Source: Sphingomonadaceae bacterium (lineage in GTDB: Bacteria > Pseudomonadota > Alphaproteobacteria > Sphingomonadales > Sphingomonadaceae). Taken from it: a stretch of DNA of 61,039 nt. The notes under the pieces are model-generated. The model searched no databases and was not told where the DNA came from. It was given only the letters and a program-made list of their open reading frames with translations. The position numbers and the translations under genes were made by a program. The DNA lies in contig JASBUR010000028.1 in NCBI GenBank assembly GCA_030147805.1, positions 1-61,039 on the forward strand, given 5' to 3'. Positions 25,700-36,544 of the stretch are shown here, one piece after another. Numbering within the stretch: the stretch's first letter is position 1; the number at the start of each line of letters is the position of its first letter.

Positions 25700-26031
25700 A
25701 GGGCCTGCTCGCCCTCGCCGCGTTGAACGGCCTGCTGGCGGTCGCCGTCGGCGCGTTCGGCGCGCATGCCGTCGCCGATCCGCAGGCCAAGGCGTGGATC
25801 GCCACCGGCGCCGCCCATGGCCTCGGCCACGCCGCCGCCGCGCTGGCTGTCGCCGACCGCTCGCACCTCGCCGCCTGGGCGATGACCGCCGGCGCGCTGA
25901 TCTTCAGCACCTCGCTCTACTTGATCGCGCTCACCGGCGAACGGTGGCTCGGCGCGGTGGCGCCGCTCGGCGGGACCTTGATGATCGCCGGCTGGGGGAC
26001 GCTCGCCTGGCGCGCGCTGCGCGGCAGATGA
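25696..26031 (+). CDS. DUF423 family membrane protein
   Basis: Small inner-membrane protein of about 111 residues with four hydrophobic helices; GAFGAHAV near the start is the DUF423 (YgdD) signature, and a mid-protein GLGHAAAALAV helix follows. The start is uncertain: no ATG exists. CTG at 25696 overlaps the preceding TGA (CTGA) and yields the full first helix (KGLLALAALNGLLAVAVG), whereas TTG at 25723 would cut that helix in half. I prefer 25696. Function of the family is unknown. Confidence 0.75.
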   Translation: MKGLLALAALNGLLAVAVGAFGAHAVADPQAKAWIATGAAHGLGHAAAALAVADRSHLAAWAMTAGALIFSTSLYLIALTGERWLGAVAPLGGTLMIAGWGTLAWRALRGR

Positions 26032-26036
26032 ACGAA

Positions 26037-26058
26037 GGGCGGGGATCGCTCCCCGCCC
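26037..26058. terminator. bidirectional hairpin terminator
   Basis: GGGCGGGGA (26037-26045) pairs perfectly with TCCCCGCCC (26050-26058) around a 4-base loop, between the convergent stops of the DUF423 gene and ftsH. On the ftsH strand TTCGTT follows. A good candidate to end both transcripts. Confidence 0.7.
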
Positions 26059-26082
26059 TCAAGCTCTCCCAAGCTTTTCGTG

Positions 26083-28038
<1,956 letters not shown>

Positions 28039-28124
28039 CGGCGGTTGTGAACCTCTTGCTGAGTCAGTCCAACATAGGAGCGTTCAGGTTAACAGCAATG
28101 CCCCCGGGCCGGAACTTGGGTGGA

Positions 28125-29081
28125 CTAGCGTGCGCCCGCGCCCGATCGTCGCGGCGGCGCCGCCGAAAACTGCCAGATGCGGCCGCCGCGCGCGCGGATT
28201 CCGGCGAGCGTGCCGCCGCCGCCGGCCGTCAGCCGGCCGAGCAGGCGGTCGACGTCGGGACCGCGCGGCGCGCCGGCACCGACCTCGGCCAGCGCGCGCA
28301 GCAGCAGCCGGCGCTGCAGCTCGCGCGGCAGGCCGTCGGCATCGACCGCGACCCCCGCCTCGGTTGCGACGGCCCGTCCCGCCCAGGCCAGATCGGCGGT
28401 CCAGCCGAGCGCCGCCTCGGCCTCGGCAAGGTGCGCCGCGCTCGCCGCCAGCTGCGCCGCGTCAATGTCGCGCTGCGCCGCGAGCCAGCGCCGCGCGCGC
28501 GTGCGGTCGTAGCGGGGATCGCGGTTGGCGGGATCGTCGACCGGCGTCAGCCCCGCCGCGACGACGATCGCCGCCAGCTCGTCGCGGCGCACGTCGAGCA
28601 GCGGCCGCAGCAGCGTGACGCCGGGCGACAGCGGCCGCACGGCACGAACGCCGGCGAGTCCGCCCACCCCCGCCCCGCGTGTCAGCCGCATCAGCAGCGT
28701 CTCGGCCTGGTCGTCGGCGTGATGCGCGGTGGCAAGCCAGGCGATGCCCTGCGCCGCGCACCAGTCGGCGATCAGCCGGTAGCGCGCTTCGCGCGCCGCC
28801 GCCTGGACGCCGACGCCGGGCTTGGCGCCCTCCCAGCGCAGCGTGGCGTGCGGCACGTCGAGCCGCCGGCAGACCGCGGCGACCTGCGCCGCCTCGCCGG
28901 CGCTCTCGCGGCGCAGGCCATGATCGACGGTGACGGCGCGGACGCGGTCGCCGACGGCCTGTCGGGCGAGCAGCAGCAGCGCCAGGCTGTCGGCGCCGCC
29001 CGAGACGGCGACCGCGAACGGCTCGTCGTCGCCGAGCGGCCGCCCGATCAGCGCTTCGAGGCGTTCGCCTAGGCGCCGCAC
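28125..29081 (-). CDS. tilS: tRNA(Ile)-lysidine synthase
   Basis: ATP-pyrophosphatase of 318 residues that attaches lysine to C34 of the CAU-anticodon isoleucine tRNA so that it reads AUA. The PP-loop SGGADS is at 27-32; the second signature is ATAHHADDQAETLLMRL, with RLTRGAG after it. The C-terminal TilS domain of longer homologues is absent, as in many alphaproteobacteria. It starts GTG at 29081 and overlaps the 3' end of the cpoB-like gene by 13 bases, so it is probably translationally coupled. Confidence 0.93.
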   Translation of the reverse strand: MRRLGERLEALIGRPLGDDEPFAVAVSGGADSLALLLLARQAVGDRVRAVTVDHGLRRESAGEAAQVAAVCRRLDVPHATLRWEGAKPGVGVQAAAREARYRLIADWCAAQGIAWLATAHHADDQAETLLMRLTRGAGVGGLAGVRAVRPLSPGVTLLRPLLDVRRDELAAIVVAAGLTPVDDPANRDPRYDRTRARRWLAAQRDIDAAQLAASAAHLAEAEAALGWTADLAWAGRAVATEAGVAVDADGLPRELQRRLLLRALAEVGAGAPRGPDVDRLLGRLTAGGGGTLAGIRARGGRIWQFSAAPPRRSGAGAR

Positions 29082-29986
29082 TTCGCGGCAGTGCGCGCGT
29101 TGGCGAACTGCGGCTTCAACGCCGGCTTCATGTCGTTGGCATAGACGTTGCGCGCGAGGTCATAGACCTTGCAGGCCTGCGGCGCGCGCTCCATCCGCAC
29201 CAGCACGTCGCCGAGCCAGTAGAGACTTTCCTGGGCGCGATCGCCCGTCGGGTTCTTCTGCTGGTTGTCGAAGAACACCCGCGCGGCGCGATCATATTCG
29301 CCCTGGGCGATCAGCGTGCGGCCGAGCCAGTAGTTGGCCATGCTGACGCGCGACGACTTGGGATATTTGGCAACGAAGTCGGACAGGTCGGCGACCGCCT
29401 TGACATTGTCCTTCGCGACGACGCTTGCATAGGCTGCCTGGTAGGCGGCTTCGGCCGCGTCGGCCGGCGCGGGCGCCGCAGTCGCGGGTGCAGGCTTCGG
29501 GGCGGGCGGCGCGGCGGCGGCCGCGGCGGGCGGCTTGACCGCAGGCAGCGCCAGCACGCCGCCGTCGGGGACCGTGGTCGCCGCGGTCGGCTGGCCGCCG
29601 CCCTCGAGCTGCGTCAGCCGGAACTCGGTATCGGTGCGGAAGCGTGTCATCGCCTCCTCGAGCTGGCGGACCTTGTAATTGGCCTGCTCGACCTGCCCGG
29701 TCATCGTCTGGAGCTGGCGCTCGAGCGCATCGACGCGCGTCGTGAGGTCGGCGACCGGCGAGGTCGCGGGGACGCCGACGGTGGCCGCCGGCGCCTGCAC
29801 CGGCGGAATCTCGGGCTCGAAATAGCCCTTGTTGCCGCCCGGGAAGACCTTGCGCTGAACGGCTCGCATCTCCGATTCGAGCTTGTCGACGCGGCGTTCG
29901 ACCTGCCGCGTGTCCTGTGCCAGCGCCGGCAGCGCCGCCGACAGCAAGCCGACGTAGATCAATGATTTCAGCATGGTCCGCACCAT
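29069..29986 (-). CDS. cpoB: periplasmic TPR protein, CpoB/YbgF-like
   Basis: Exported protein of 305 residues. Signal peptide MVRTMLKSLIYVGLLSAALPALA ends at ALA-Q; then a coiled-coil region (RQVERRVDKLESEMRAVQRK, and the TRVDALERQLQTM helix), a Pro/Ala linker and C-terminal TPR repeats around VVAKDNVKAVADLSDFVAKYP and SRVSMANYWLGRTLIAQGEY. CpoB joins Tol-Pal to peptidoglycan synthesis during constriction. Tol-Pal genes are absent here, but a YbgF-TilS-FtsH order is common. ATG 29986 is chosen for the Shine-Dalgarno GGGAGA and the signal peptide. Confidence 0.85.
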   Translation of the reverse strand: MVRTMLKSLIYVGLLSAALPALAQDTRQVERRVDKLESEMRAVQRKVFPGGNKGYFEPEIPPVQAPAATVGVPATSPVADLTTRVDALERQLQTMTGQVEQANYKVRQLEEAMTRFRTDTEFRLTQLEGGGQPTAATTVPDGGVLALPAVKPPAAAAAAPPAPKPAPATAAPAPADAAEAAYQAAYASVVAKDNVKAVADLSDFVAKYPKSSRVSMANYWLGRTLIAQGEYDRAARVFFDNQQKNPTGDRAQESLYWLGDVLVRMERAPQACKVYDLARNVYANDMKPALKPQFANARTAAKCGA

Positions 29987-30084
29987 TGCCGTCTCCCGCC
30001 TGAACATGAACACGGTCGGCTTCTGCCCGCCGACCGGCTGGCTTACAAGCTGAACGCCGCCGGCTGTACCTGCGATGAAGCGCC

Positions 30085-31050
30085 TCAACCGCCGCGGGCG
30101 AGCAGGTCCGCCGGCGCCAGACTGACGTCCTGTACCGTCTCCAGCGCCGCGCCGAGCGGCGCGATCGCCTGGCCGTTGACGGTGACCTGCAGCGCGCCGG
30201 CGCGACCGGTCCACAGCTTGAGCGCGCCGCGATCGGACGGTACCGCATAGGATTCGCCCGGCTGCAGGATGCCCATCTTCACCGTCTGCTGGGCGTCGTC
30301 ATATACCTTGATCCACACCTCGGTCGTCGCGGTCAGTACCACCGGCCCGCTGCCGGCGACCTGGGCCGCGGACGGGTCGAGCGGCTGCGCGACTCCCGCG
30401 GCGTCGACCGCACCGGCGGCCGGCGGCACGCCGATGTCGCCGCCAGCCGGCACGCCCGACTCGGCGGTCGTGCCGAAATCGTCCTCGGGCGATGGCTCGG
30501 GCGGCGCCGCGACGTCGGCGGGCGCCGGCGGCATCGGCTCGCGCTCGAACATGCCGTTGCCGAACGCCCAGATGCCGGCGATCACCACCAGCGCCGCGAT
30601 CAGCGCCGCGACGACGACCCCACGCGGCGGCACGCGCGCTTCGTCGAGCGGCTCGAGCGGCATGGTCTGCGGCACATGCGCGACCTTGCTGGTTTCCGCC
30701 TTGAACTGCGCCGCCATTTCCTCGGGCGACAGCCCGACGAAGCGCGCAAAGGTCTTCACGAAGCCGATGCTGTAGGTCAGCGCCGGCAGGCTATCGTGGG
30801 CGTCATTCTCGATCGCCGCGAGATGGCGGAGCGGCACGCGCGTTTCGCGCGCGATGTCGGTGAGTTCGAGGCCCTTGTCGACGCGGGCCCGCCGAAGCCG
30901 TTCGCCTACCCGCGGCGATCCCACGTCGAACACGTCGCCCAACGGCGCTTGATACTCTTCCACCACCCGATCCCCACCGAAACTTCGAACCCCGAGAGTC
31001 GCTGCCAAGGGGGCCGCTGTCAACGCCGAAGGCCCGGCGCCCGAACTCAT
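30085..31050 (-). CDS. RodZ-like helix-turn-helix membrane protein
   Basis: Protein of 321 residues. A Cro/C1-type HTH_25 domain lies at about 47-105 (VGERLRRARVDKGLELTDIA, then VPLRHLAAIENDAHDSLPA and YSIGFVKTFARFVGL), one membrane helix at about 145-163 (VVVAALIAALVVIAGIWAFG), and the C-terminus has a DUF4115 periplasmic domain with VLTATTEVWIKVYDDAQQ. This is the RodZ architecture, linking MreB to cell shape, though in alphaproteobacteria homologues also stand beside metabolic genes. The ATG at 31050 directly follows the ptsP TAG; a GTG at 30966 nearer the HTH is an alternative start. Confidence 0.82.
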   Translation of the reverse strand: MSSGAGPSALTAAPLAATLGVRSFGGDRVVEEYQAPLGDVFDVGSPRVGERLRRARVDKGLELTDIARETRVPLRHLAAIENDAHDSLPALTYSIGFVKTFARFVGLSPEEMAAQFKAETSKVAHVPQTMPLEPLDEARVPPRGVVVAALIAALVVIAGIWAFGNGMFEREPMPPAPADVAAPPEPSPEDDFGTTAESGVPAGGDIGVPPAAGAVDAAGVAQPLDPSAAQVAGSGPVVLTATTEVWIKVYDDAQQTVKMGILQPGESYAVPSDRGALKLWTGRAGALQVTVNGQAIAPLGAALETVQDVSLAPADLLARGG

Positions 31051-33333
31051 CTAGCCGCGCAGGATGCCCTGCGCGTCGGCGGCCTTGCCGAGCCGTTCGC
31101 GAATATCGGTGCAGCCCTCGTCAAGCCAGGCCGACATCGCCTCGCGCAGCGGCAGCAGCTCGGCCGAGCGCACCATCGCCTTGATCGGTCCGACCGCTGC
31201 CGGGGTGATCGACAGCCGCTCGATGCCGATCGCCATCAGCGCCAGGCTTTCCAGCGGGCGCCCGCCCATTTCGCCGCAGACCGAGATCGGCTTGCCCGCC
31301 GCGCGCGCCGCGGTGGTGACGCGGTGCAGGAAGCGCAGCACCGCCGGCGACAGCCAGTCGTAGCGGTCGGCGAGCCGCGGATCCGAGCGATCGGCGGCAA
31401 ACAGGAACTGCGTCAGGTCGTTGGTACCGACCGACAGGAAGTCGATGCGCGGGAACAGCGTGTCGAGCATCTCGGCGAGCGCCGGCACCTCGAGCATCAC
31501 GCCGTAGCGGATCTCGCGCGGCATCGGCCGGTTGCTCTTTGCGAGAAACGCCCGCTGCTCCTCGACCAGCGCCTTGGCGAGGTCGAACTCCCACGGCTCG
31601 CTGACCATCGGGAACATGACGTGCAGCACCCGCCCGGCGCCCGCGTCGAGAAGCGCGCGCGCCTGCACCTTCATCAGCCCGCCGCGATCGAGCGCCAGGC
31701 GCAGCGCGCGCCAGCCCATCGCCGGATTCTCCTCGTCATGCGCCTCGTCGCGCATGTAGGGCACCGCCTTGTCGCCGCCGATGTCGACGGTGCGGAACAC
31801 CACCGGCTTGTCGCCGGCCGCGTCGAGCACGTCGCGGTAGAGCCGCGTCTGCCGCTCGCGGCGCGGCAACGTCGCCGAGACCAGGAACTGGAATTCGGTG
31901 CGGAAGAGACCGATGCCGTCGGCATTGACCTCCTCGAAACCGGGCAGGTCGGCGCGCAGCCCGGCGTTGATCATCAGCTTGACGTCGATGCCGTCCTTCG
32001 AGATCGCCGGCAGGTCGCGGATCTTGGCATATTCGGCCTGGCGCCGGGCGCGCAGCGAGCTGACCGCCTGGAACTGCTTTACCACCGTCGCGGTCGGCCG
32101 GATGAACAGCGCGCTGGTCGTCGCGTCGACGAGCAGCGGATCGCCTTCGACCACCGATCGCGTCAAATCCTTCAGCCGGCCGAGCATCGGCACGCCCATC
32201 GCGCGCGCCACGATGGTGACGTGCGAGGTCAGCGACCCTTCCTCGAGCACCACGCCCTTCAGATAGCGCCGGTCATATTCGAGCAGCTCGGCGGGGCCGA
32301 GGTTGCGCGCGACGAGGATCGCGTCCTGCTTGAGGCCGAGCTGCGCCGCCGTCCCGAGCTTGCCGGCGACGATGCGGATCAGCCGGTTCGACAGATCCTC
32401 GAGGTCATGCATGCGCTCGCGCAGATAGGGATCGTCGATCTTCTGCATGCGCTCGCGCGTGCGCTGCTGGACGCGCTCGATCGCGGCCTCGGCGGTCAGA
32501 CCGCTGTCGATCGCCTCGTTGATCCGCCGCGACCAGCCCTCGTCATAGGCGAACATCTTGTAGGTCTCGAGGATGTCCTCATGGTCGCCGGGCCCGGCGA
32601 ACTCGGCCTGGCCGACCATGCGGTCGATCTGCTCGCGCATGCGCAGGAAGGCGTCGTAGACGCGCTTGCGTTCGAATTCGGTATCCTCGGCGACGGTATG
32701 TTCGACGACGACGCGCGGCTGGTGGAACACCGCGACGCCGCGCGCCAGCCCGTCGACGAGCTTCAACCCGGTCACGCGCACCTGCCCGGCGACCTGCGCC
32801 CGCACCTTCGCGATCGACAGATCGTCGATCAGCCCGGCGCTGGCGATGAGCTCGGACAGCACCATCGCCGTCGTCTGCAGCGCCTCGATCTCGACGTCGG
32901 CATAGTCGCGCGGATCGACATGCTGGACGCTGAGCACGCCGACCGCCGCCTCGCGGCGGATGATCGGCACGCCGGCGAAGCTGTGAAACAGCTCCTCGCC
33001 GGTTTCGGGCAGATAGACGAACGAGGGGTGCGTGCCGGCTTCGGCGAGATTGAGCGGGTCGCGCGTCGCGGCGATCGTGCCGACGAGCCCCTGGCCCATC
33101 GCCAGCTTGGTGACGTGGACGGCCTCCTGCGCCAGTCCCTTGGTGGCGAACAGCTCGAGCACGCCGTCGCGCAGCAGGTAGATCGAGCAGACCTCGGAAT
33201 GCAGCTCCTCGGCGATGATCTCGACGACGCGGTTGAGCTTGGCCTGCGCCGCGGTGCGCGACGCCATGACATCGTGGAGCCGGCGCAGGATCTCGCGCGC
33301 GGCGACGGCGGCGGTGGTCGCCGCCGGGCTCAC
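31051..33333 (-). CDS. ptsP: phosphoenolpyruvate--protein phosphotransferase PtsP (EI-Ntr)
   Basis: First enzyme of the nitrogen-related phosphotransfer system, 760 residues, passing phosphate from PEP to NPr. An N-terminal GAF domain (about 15-165) precedes the EI region; the phospho-histidine is H371 in EEGSLTSHVTIVARAMG. The PEP-binding barrel follows with GIGLFRTEFQFL, FRTVDIGGDKA, LSVGTNDLTQFLFAADR and the Cys in SVCGEMGG. Start is GTG at 33333, overlapping the upstream stop (GTGA). In this phylum PtsP senses glutamine or alpha-ketoglutarate through GAF; placement after lysC is common. Confidence 0.94.
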   Translation of the reverse strand: MSPAATTAAVAAREILRRLHDVMASRTAAQAKLNRVVEIIAEELHSEVCSIYLLRDGVLELFATKGLAQEAVHVTKLAMGQGLVGTIAATRDPLNLAEAGTHPSFVYLPETGEELFHSFAGVPIIRREAAVGVLSVQHVDPRDYADVEIEALQTTAMVLSELIASAGLIDDLSIAKVRAQVAGQVRVTGLKLVDGLARGVAVFHQPRVVVEHTVAEDTEFERKRVYDAFLRMREQIDRMVGQAEFAGPGDHEDILETYKMFAYDEGWSRRINEAIDSGLTAEAAIERVQQRTRERMQKIDDPYLRERMHDLEDLSNRLIRIVAGKLGTAAQLGLKQDAILVARNLGPAELLEYDRRYLKGVVLEEGSLTSHVTIVARAMGVPMLGRLKDLTRSVVEGDPLLVDATTSALFIRPTATVVKQFQAVSSLRARRQAEYAKIRDLPAISKDGIDVKLMINAGLRADLPGFEEVNADGIGLFRTEFQFLVSATLPRRERQTRLYRDVLDAAGDKPVVFRTVDIGGDKAVPYMRDEAHDEENPAMGWRALRLALDRGGLMKVQARALLDAGAGRVLHVMFPMVSEPWEFDLAKALVEEQRAFLAKSNRPMPREIRYGVMLEVPALAEMLDTLFPRIDFLSVGTNDLTQFLFAADRSDPRLADRYDWLSPAVLRFLHRVTTAARAAGKPISVCGEMGGRPLESLALMAIGIERLSITPAAVGPIKAMVRSAELLPLREAMSAWLDEGCTDIRERLGKAADAQGILRG

Positions 33334-34343
33334 CCCGCCCGCCCCGAGAGCGCCGCCGCCGCCTCCGCGACGAGCCCGTCGATGATCGCCGCCGCCGGCT
33401 CTTCCTTGCTGACCATGCCGACCGACTGGCCGGCCATCAACGAGCCGGCCTCGACGTCGCCGTCGACCACCGCGCGGCGCAGCGCGCCCGCCCAATAATG
33501 TTCGATCTGCAGTTGCGCCTCGGCGAGGGCGACGGTGCCGGCGTCGAGCTGGCCGACCATCTCGCGCTGCTTGGCGGTGAACGCCTCGGTGCCGGCGTTC
33601 TTGAGCGCGCGCACCGGAATCACCGGCAGCCGCGGATCGAATTGCACGCTCGCGACCGCATCGCGCGCGGAGGCACGGATGAAGGCGCGCTTGAAATTGG
33701 GGTGCGCGACGCTCTCGGTAGCGCAGACGAAGCGCGTGCCGAGCTGGACGCCGGCGGCGCCCATCTCGAGATAGGCGGCGATCGCCGCGCCGCGGCCGAT
33801 GCCGCCCGCGACGAACACCGGCAGCTGCGGCGCCATCTCGGGCAGGATCTCCTGCGCCAGCACCGAGGTCGATACCGGCCCGATATGGCCGCCGGCCTCC
33901 GCCCCCTCGATGATCAGCGCGTCGGCGCCCGATCGCGCGAGCTTCTTGGCGAGCGCCAGCGCCGGCGCGAAGCACATCAGCTTGGCGCCCCCCGCCTTGA
34001 TCGCCTCGATCGCCGCGCCGGTCGGCAGCCCGCCGGCCAGCACGATGTGGCCGACCTGGTGGTTGGCGCACACCGCGATCAGCTCCATCATCTGCGGATG
34101 CATGGTGATGAGGTTGACGCCGAACGGCTTGTCGGTGAGCGCCTTCGTCGCGGCGATCTCTTCCGAAAGCCGCGCCGGGTCCATCGCGCCGCAGGCGATG
34201 ACGCCGAAGCCGCCAGCGTTGGAGATCGCGGCGACGAGGTGGCGTTCCGACACCCAGGTCATCGCCCCGGCCATGATCGCATAGCGCGAGCCGAGGAAGT
34301 CGGCGCCGCGCGCCATCAGCCGGTCGAGCGGGGCGCCGCTCAT
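33330..34343 (-). CDS. NAD(P)H-dependent flavin oxidoreductase / nitronate monooxygenase family
   Basis: FMN-dependent TIM-barrel enzyme of 337 residues in the 2-nitropropane dioxygenase family. Family motifs: IMAGAMTWVSERHLVAAISNAGGFG near the start (given in part, with AISNAGGFGVI as core), IIEGAEAGGHIG for flavin phosphate, and VFVAGGIGRG. The catalytic His of true nitronate monooxygenases corresponds to the AGGH stretch. Substrate cannot be told apart from enoyl-reductase-like relatives. Its ATG overlaps the lysC stop and its stop overlaps the ptsP GTG, so it is inside the lysC-ptsP unit. Confidence 0.87.
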   Translation of the reverse strand: MSGAPLDRLMARGADFLGSRYAIMAGAMTWVSERHLVAAISNAGGFGVIACGAMDPARLSEEIAATKALTDKPFGVNLITMHPQMMELIAVCANHQVGHIVLAGGLPTGAAIEAIKAGGAKLMCFAPALALAKKLARSGADALIIEGAEAGGHIGPVSTSVLAQEILPEMAPQLPVFVAGGIGRGAAIAAYLEMGAAGVQLGTRFVCATESVAHPNFKRAFIRASARDAVASVQFDPRLPVIPVRALKNAGTEAFTAKQREMVGQLDAGTVALAEAQLQIEHYWAGALRRAVVDGDVEAGSLMAGQSVGMVSKEEPAAAIIDGLVAEAAAALSGRAG

Positions 34344-35572
34344 GCGGCGTCGAGGCCGTAGGCGGTGTGCAGCACGCGCACCGCGAGCTCGGTATATTCC
34401 TCGGCGATCAGCACCGAGACCTTGATCTCGGAGGTGGTGATCGCCTGGATGTTGATGCCGCGCGAACCCAGCGCCTGGAACATCGTCTGCGCGACGCCGG
34501 CGTGGCTGCGCATGCCGACGCCGACCACCGAGATCTTGGCGACATTGTCGTCGGTGATCAGCCGCGAATAGCCGATGTCGCCGCGTGCCTTCTCCAGCAC
34601 GTCCAGCGACTTGGGCAGGTCGGTCCGCGGCACGGTGAAGGTCACGTCGGTGTTGCCGGTATCATGCGCGATATTCTGCACGATCATGTCGACGTTGACG
34701 TTGGCCTCGGCGAGCGGCCCGAACAGCGAGCCGACCGCGCCCGGACGGTCGGGCACCTCGACGACGGTGATCTTCGCCTCGTTGCGGTTATAGGCCACGC
34801 CGGTGATGAGCTGATGTTCCACGGCCTCTTCCCCAAACTCGTCTTCGTCCACCACGAACGTGCCCGGCGCGTCATTGAACGACGACAGCACCTGCACGCG
34901 CACCTTTTCCTTCATCGCCAGCTCGACCGAGCGGGTCTGCAACACCTTCGCGCCGACCGAGGCGAGCTCGAGCATCTCCTCATAGGTGACGCGTTCGAGC
35001 TTGCGCGCCCGCGGCACGATGCGCGGATCGGTGGTATAGACGCCGTCGACGTCGGTGTAGATGTCGCAGCGGTCCGCCCTCAGCGCCGCGGCGACCGCCA
35101 CGGCGCTGGTGTCCGACCCGCCGCGGCCGAGCGTCGTCACGCGATTGCCCTCGGCCAGGCCCTGGAAGCCCGGGATCACCGCCACCTCGCCCTTCGCCAT
35201 CGACGCGCGGATCGCCTCCGTCTCGATGCCGAGGATGCGTGCCGAGCTGTGCGCGTCCGACGTGTGGATCGGCAGCTGCCAGCCGAGCCACGAGCGCGCC
35301 GGCAGGCCCATCGCCTGAAGCACGATCGCCAGCAGCCCGCTCGTCACCTGTTCGCCGGCGGCGACGACGACGTCATATTCGCGCGGATCGTGCAGCGGCG
35401 AGGCCTCGCGGCAGAAGCCGACCAGCCGGTCGGTCTCGCCCGCCATCGCCGAAACGACGACCGCCACTTCATTTCCCGCCTCGACCTCGCGCTTGACGCG
35501 CGTCGCGACGTTGCGGATGCGCTCGATCCCGGCCATCGAGGTGCCGCCGAATTTCATCACGATGCGGGCCAT
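34340..35572 (-). CDS. lysC: aspartate kinase
   Basis: First enzyme of the aspartate pathway (lysine, threonine, methionine and diaminopimelate), 410 residues. The kinase signature KFGGTSMAGIERI is at 7-19, followed by the VSAMAGETDRL region and TLGRGGSDTSAVA. Two C-terminal ACT domains (around ITVVEVPDRPGAVGSLF and ISVVGVGMRSHAGVA) give feedback control by lysine and threonine. It starts the leftward lysC-ptsP-rodZ-cpoB-tilS-ftsH series and is divergent from ubiG across 72 bases. Confidence 0.96.
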   Translation of the reverse strand: MARIVMKFGGTSMAGIERIRNVATRVKREVEAGNEVAVVVSAMAGETDRLVGFCREASPLHDPREYDVVVAAGEQVTSGLLAIVLQAMGLPARSWLGWQLPIHTSDAHSSARILGIETEAIRASMAKGEVAVIPGFQGLAEGNRVTTLGRGGSDTSAVAVAAALRADRCDIYTDVDGVYTTDPRIVPRARKLERVTYEEMLELASVGAKVLQTRSVELAMKEKVRVQVLSSFNDAPGTFVVDEDEFGEEAVEHQLITGVAYNRNEAKITVVEVPDRPGAVGSLFGPLAEANVNVDMIVQNIAHDTGNTDVTFTVPRTDLPKSLDVLEKARGDIGYSRLITDDNVAKISVVGVGMRSHAGVAQTMFQALGSRGINIQAITTSEIKVSVLIAEEYTELAVRVLHTAYGLDAA

Positions 35573-35644
35573 GGAGAGCTGCTGGATCCTGCGTTGGAAA
35601 GGGGCCTATCGGCGGGGTCGCGGCCTTGATAGGAACAAGGGGTT

Positions 35645-36409
35645 ATGAAGGCAAGCGAAGCCCCTGCGCCGGCGATGACCGACGCCTCGATCGATCCGCG
35701 CGAAGTCGCGCTTTTCGGCGGCATCGCCGCCGAATGGTGGGACCCCAAAGGCAGTTCGAGGCTGCTGCACGCGATCAATCCGGCGCGGCTCGCCTATATC
35801 CGCGGCCAGGCGCTCGATCATTTCGGGCGCGACGAACGCGCGCGCGCACCGTTCGGCGGGCTGCGCGCGCTCGACGTCGGCTGTGGCGGCGGGCTGCTGT
35901 GCGAGCCGCTGGCGCGGATGGGCTTTGCGGTCACCGGGCTCGACGCCGCGCCCGAAAACGTCGCGGTGGCGACGCGCCATGCCGCCGACATGGGGCTGGC
36001 GATCGACTATCGCGCCGGCTCGGCCGAAGCGCTCGCCGAGGCGATGCCCGGCGGCTTCCACCTGATCACCTGCCTCGAGGTCGTCGAGCATGTCGCCGAC
36101 CTCGGCGCCTTTCTCGGGGCGCTCGAGCGGCTGCTGGCGCCGGGCGGGCTGCTGGTCTTCTCCACCCCCAACCGCACACCGCAATCCTACGCGGTGCTCA
36201 TCGTCGGCGCCGAGCGCGTGCTGAAGACCATCCCCGAGGGCGCGCACGACTGGAACAAGTTCCTCACGCCCGACGAGCTGACCGCGGCGCTCCGTACCGC
36301 CGGCCTCTCGGTGCGCCACGTCACGGGCCTCGGCTATGCGCTGTCGCGCGGCTTCGCCATCGGCGGAGACACCAGCATCAACTATATCGGCGCGGCGACG
36401 CGGGCGTAG
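35645..36409 (+). CDS. ubiG: ubiquinone biosynthesis O-methyltransferase UbiG
   Basis: SAM-dependent enzyme of 254 residues that carries out both O-methylations of ubiquinone synthesis. Motif I is LDVGCGGGLLCEPLARMG, followed by VTGLDAAPENVAVA and the VVEHVADLGAFL region; the UbiG-specific start EVALFGGIAAEWWDPKGSS and the AHDWNKFLTPDEL stretch identify the family. ATG 35645 gives a 10-residue extra arm; ATG 35675 is also in frame. Divergent from lysC. Confidence 0.95.
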   Translation: MKASEAPAPAMTDASIDPREVALFGGIAAEWWDPKGSSRLLHAINPARLAYIRGQALDHFGRDERARAPFGGLRALDVGCGGGLLCEPLARMGFAVTGLDAAPENVAVATRHAADMGLAIDYRAGSAEALAEAMPGGFHLITCLEVVEHVADLGAFLGALERLLAPGGLLVFSTPNRTPQSYAVLIVGAERVLKTIPEGAHDWNKFLTPDELTAALRTAGLSVRHVTGLGYALSRGFAIGGDTSINYIGAATRA

Positions 36410-36430
36410 CGACAAGCCCTTCCTCCCGTT

Positions 36431-36509
36431 CGTCATCCCGACGTCCGTCAGGATCTCCCGGAGAGCAGGCACCAGATCGCATCAGATCCCGACCTGCGTC
36501 GGGATGACG
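36431..36509. repeat. palindromic repeat, CGTCATCCCGACG arms
   Basis: CGTCATCCCGACG (36431-36443) and CGTCGGGATGACG (36497-36509) are perfect 13-bp inverted arms between the convergent ubiG and LytTR genes. Same family as 19437-19510. It may also act as a transcription barrier between the two genes. Confidence 0.8.
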
Positions 36510-36544
36510 GGCGCGGGGAAAAGAGGGACCGCGCCCCTCGCGGC

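Noticed and set aside
31051..34071. ptsP frame open upstream to 34071
   Set aside because: The extra 240 codons are antisense-like or shifted-frame shadow of the flavin oxidoreductase; GTG 33333 overlapping that gene's stop is the better start.
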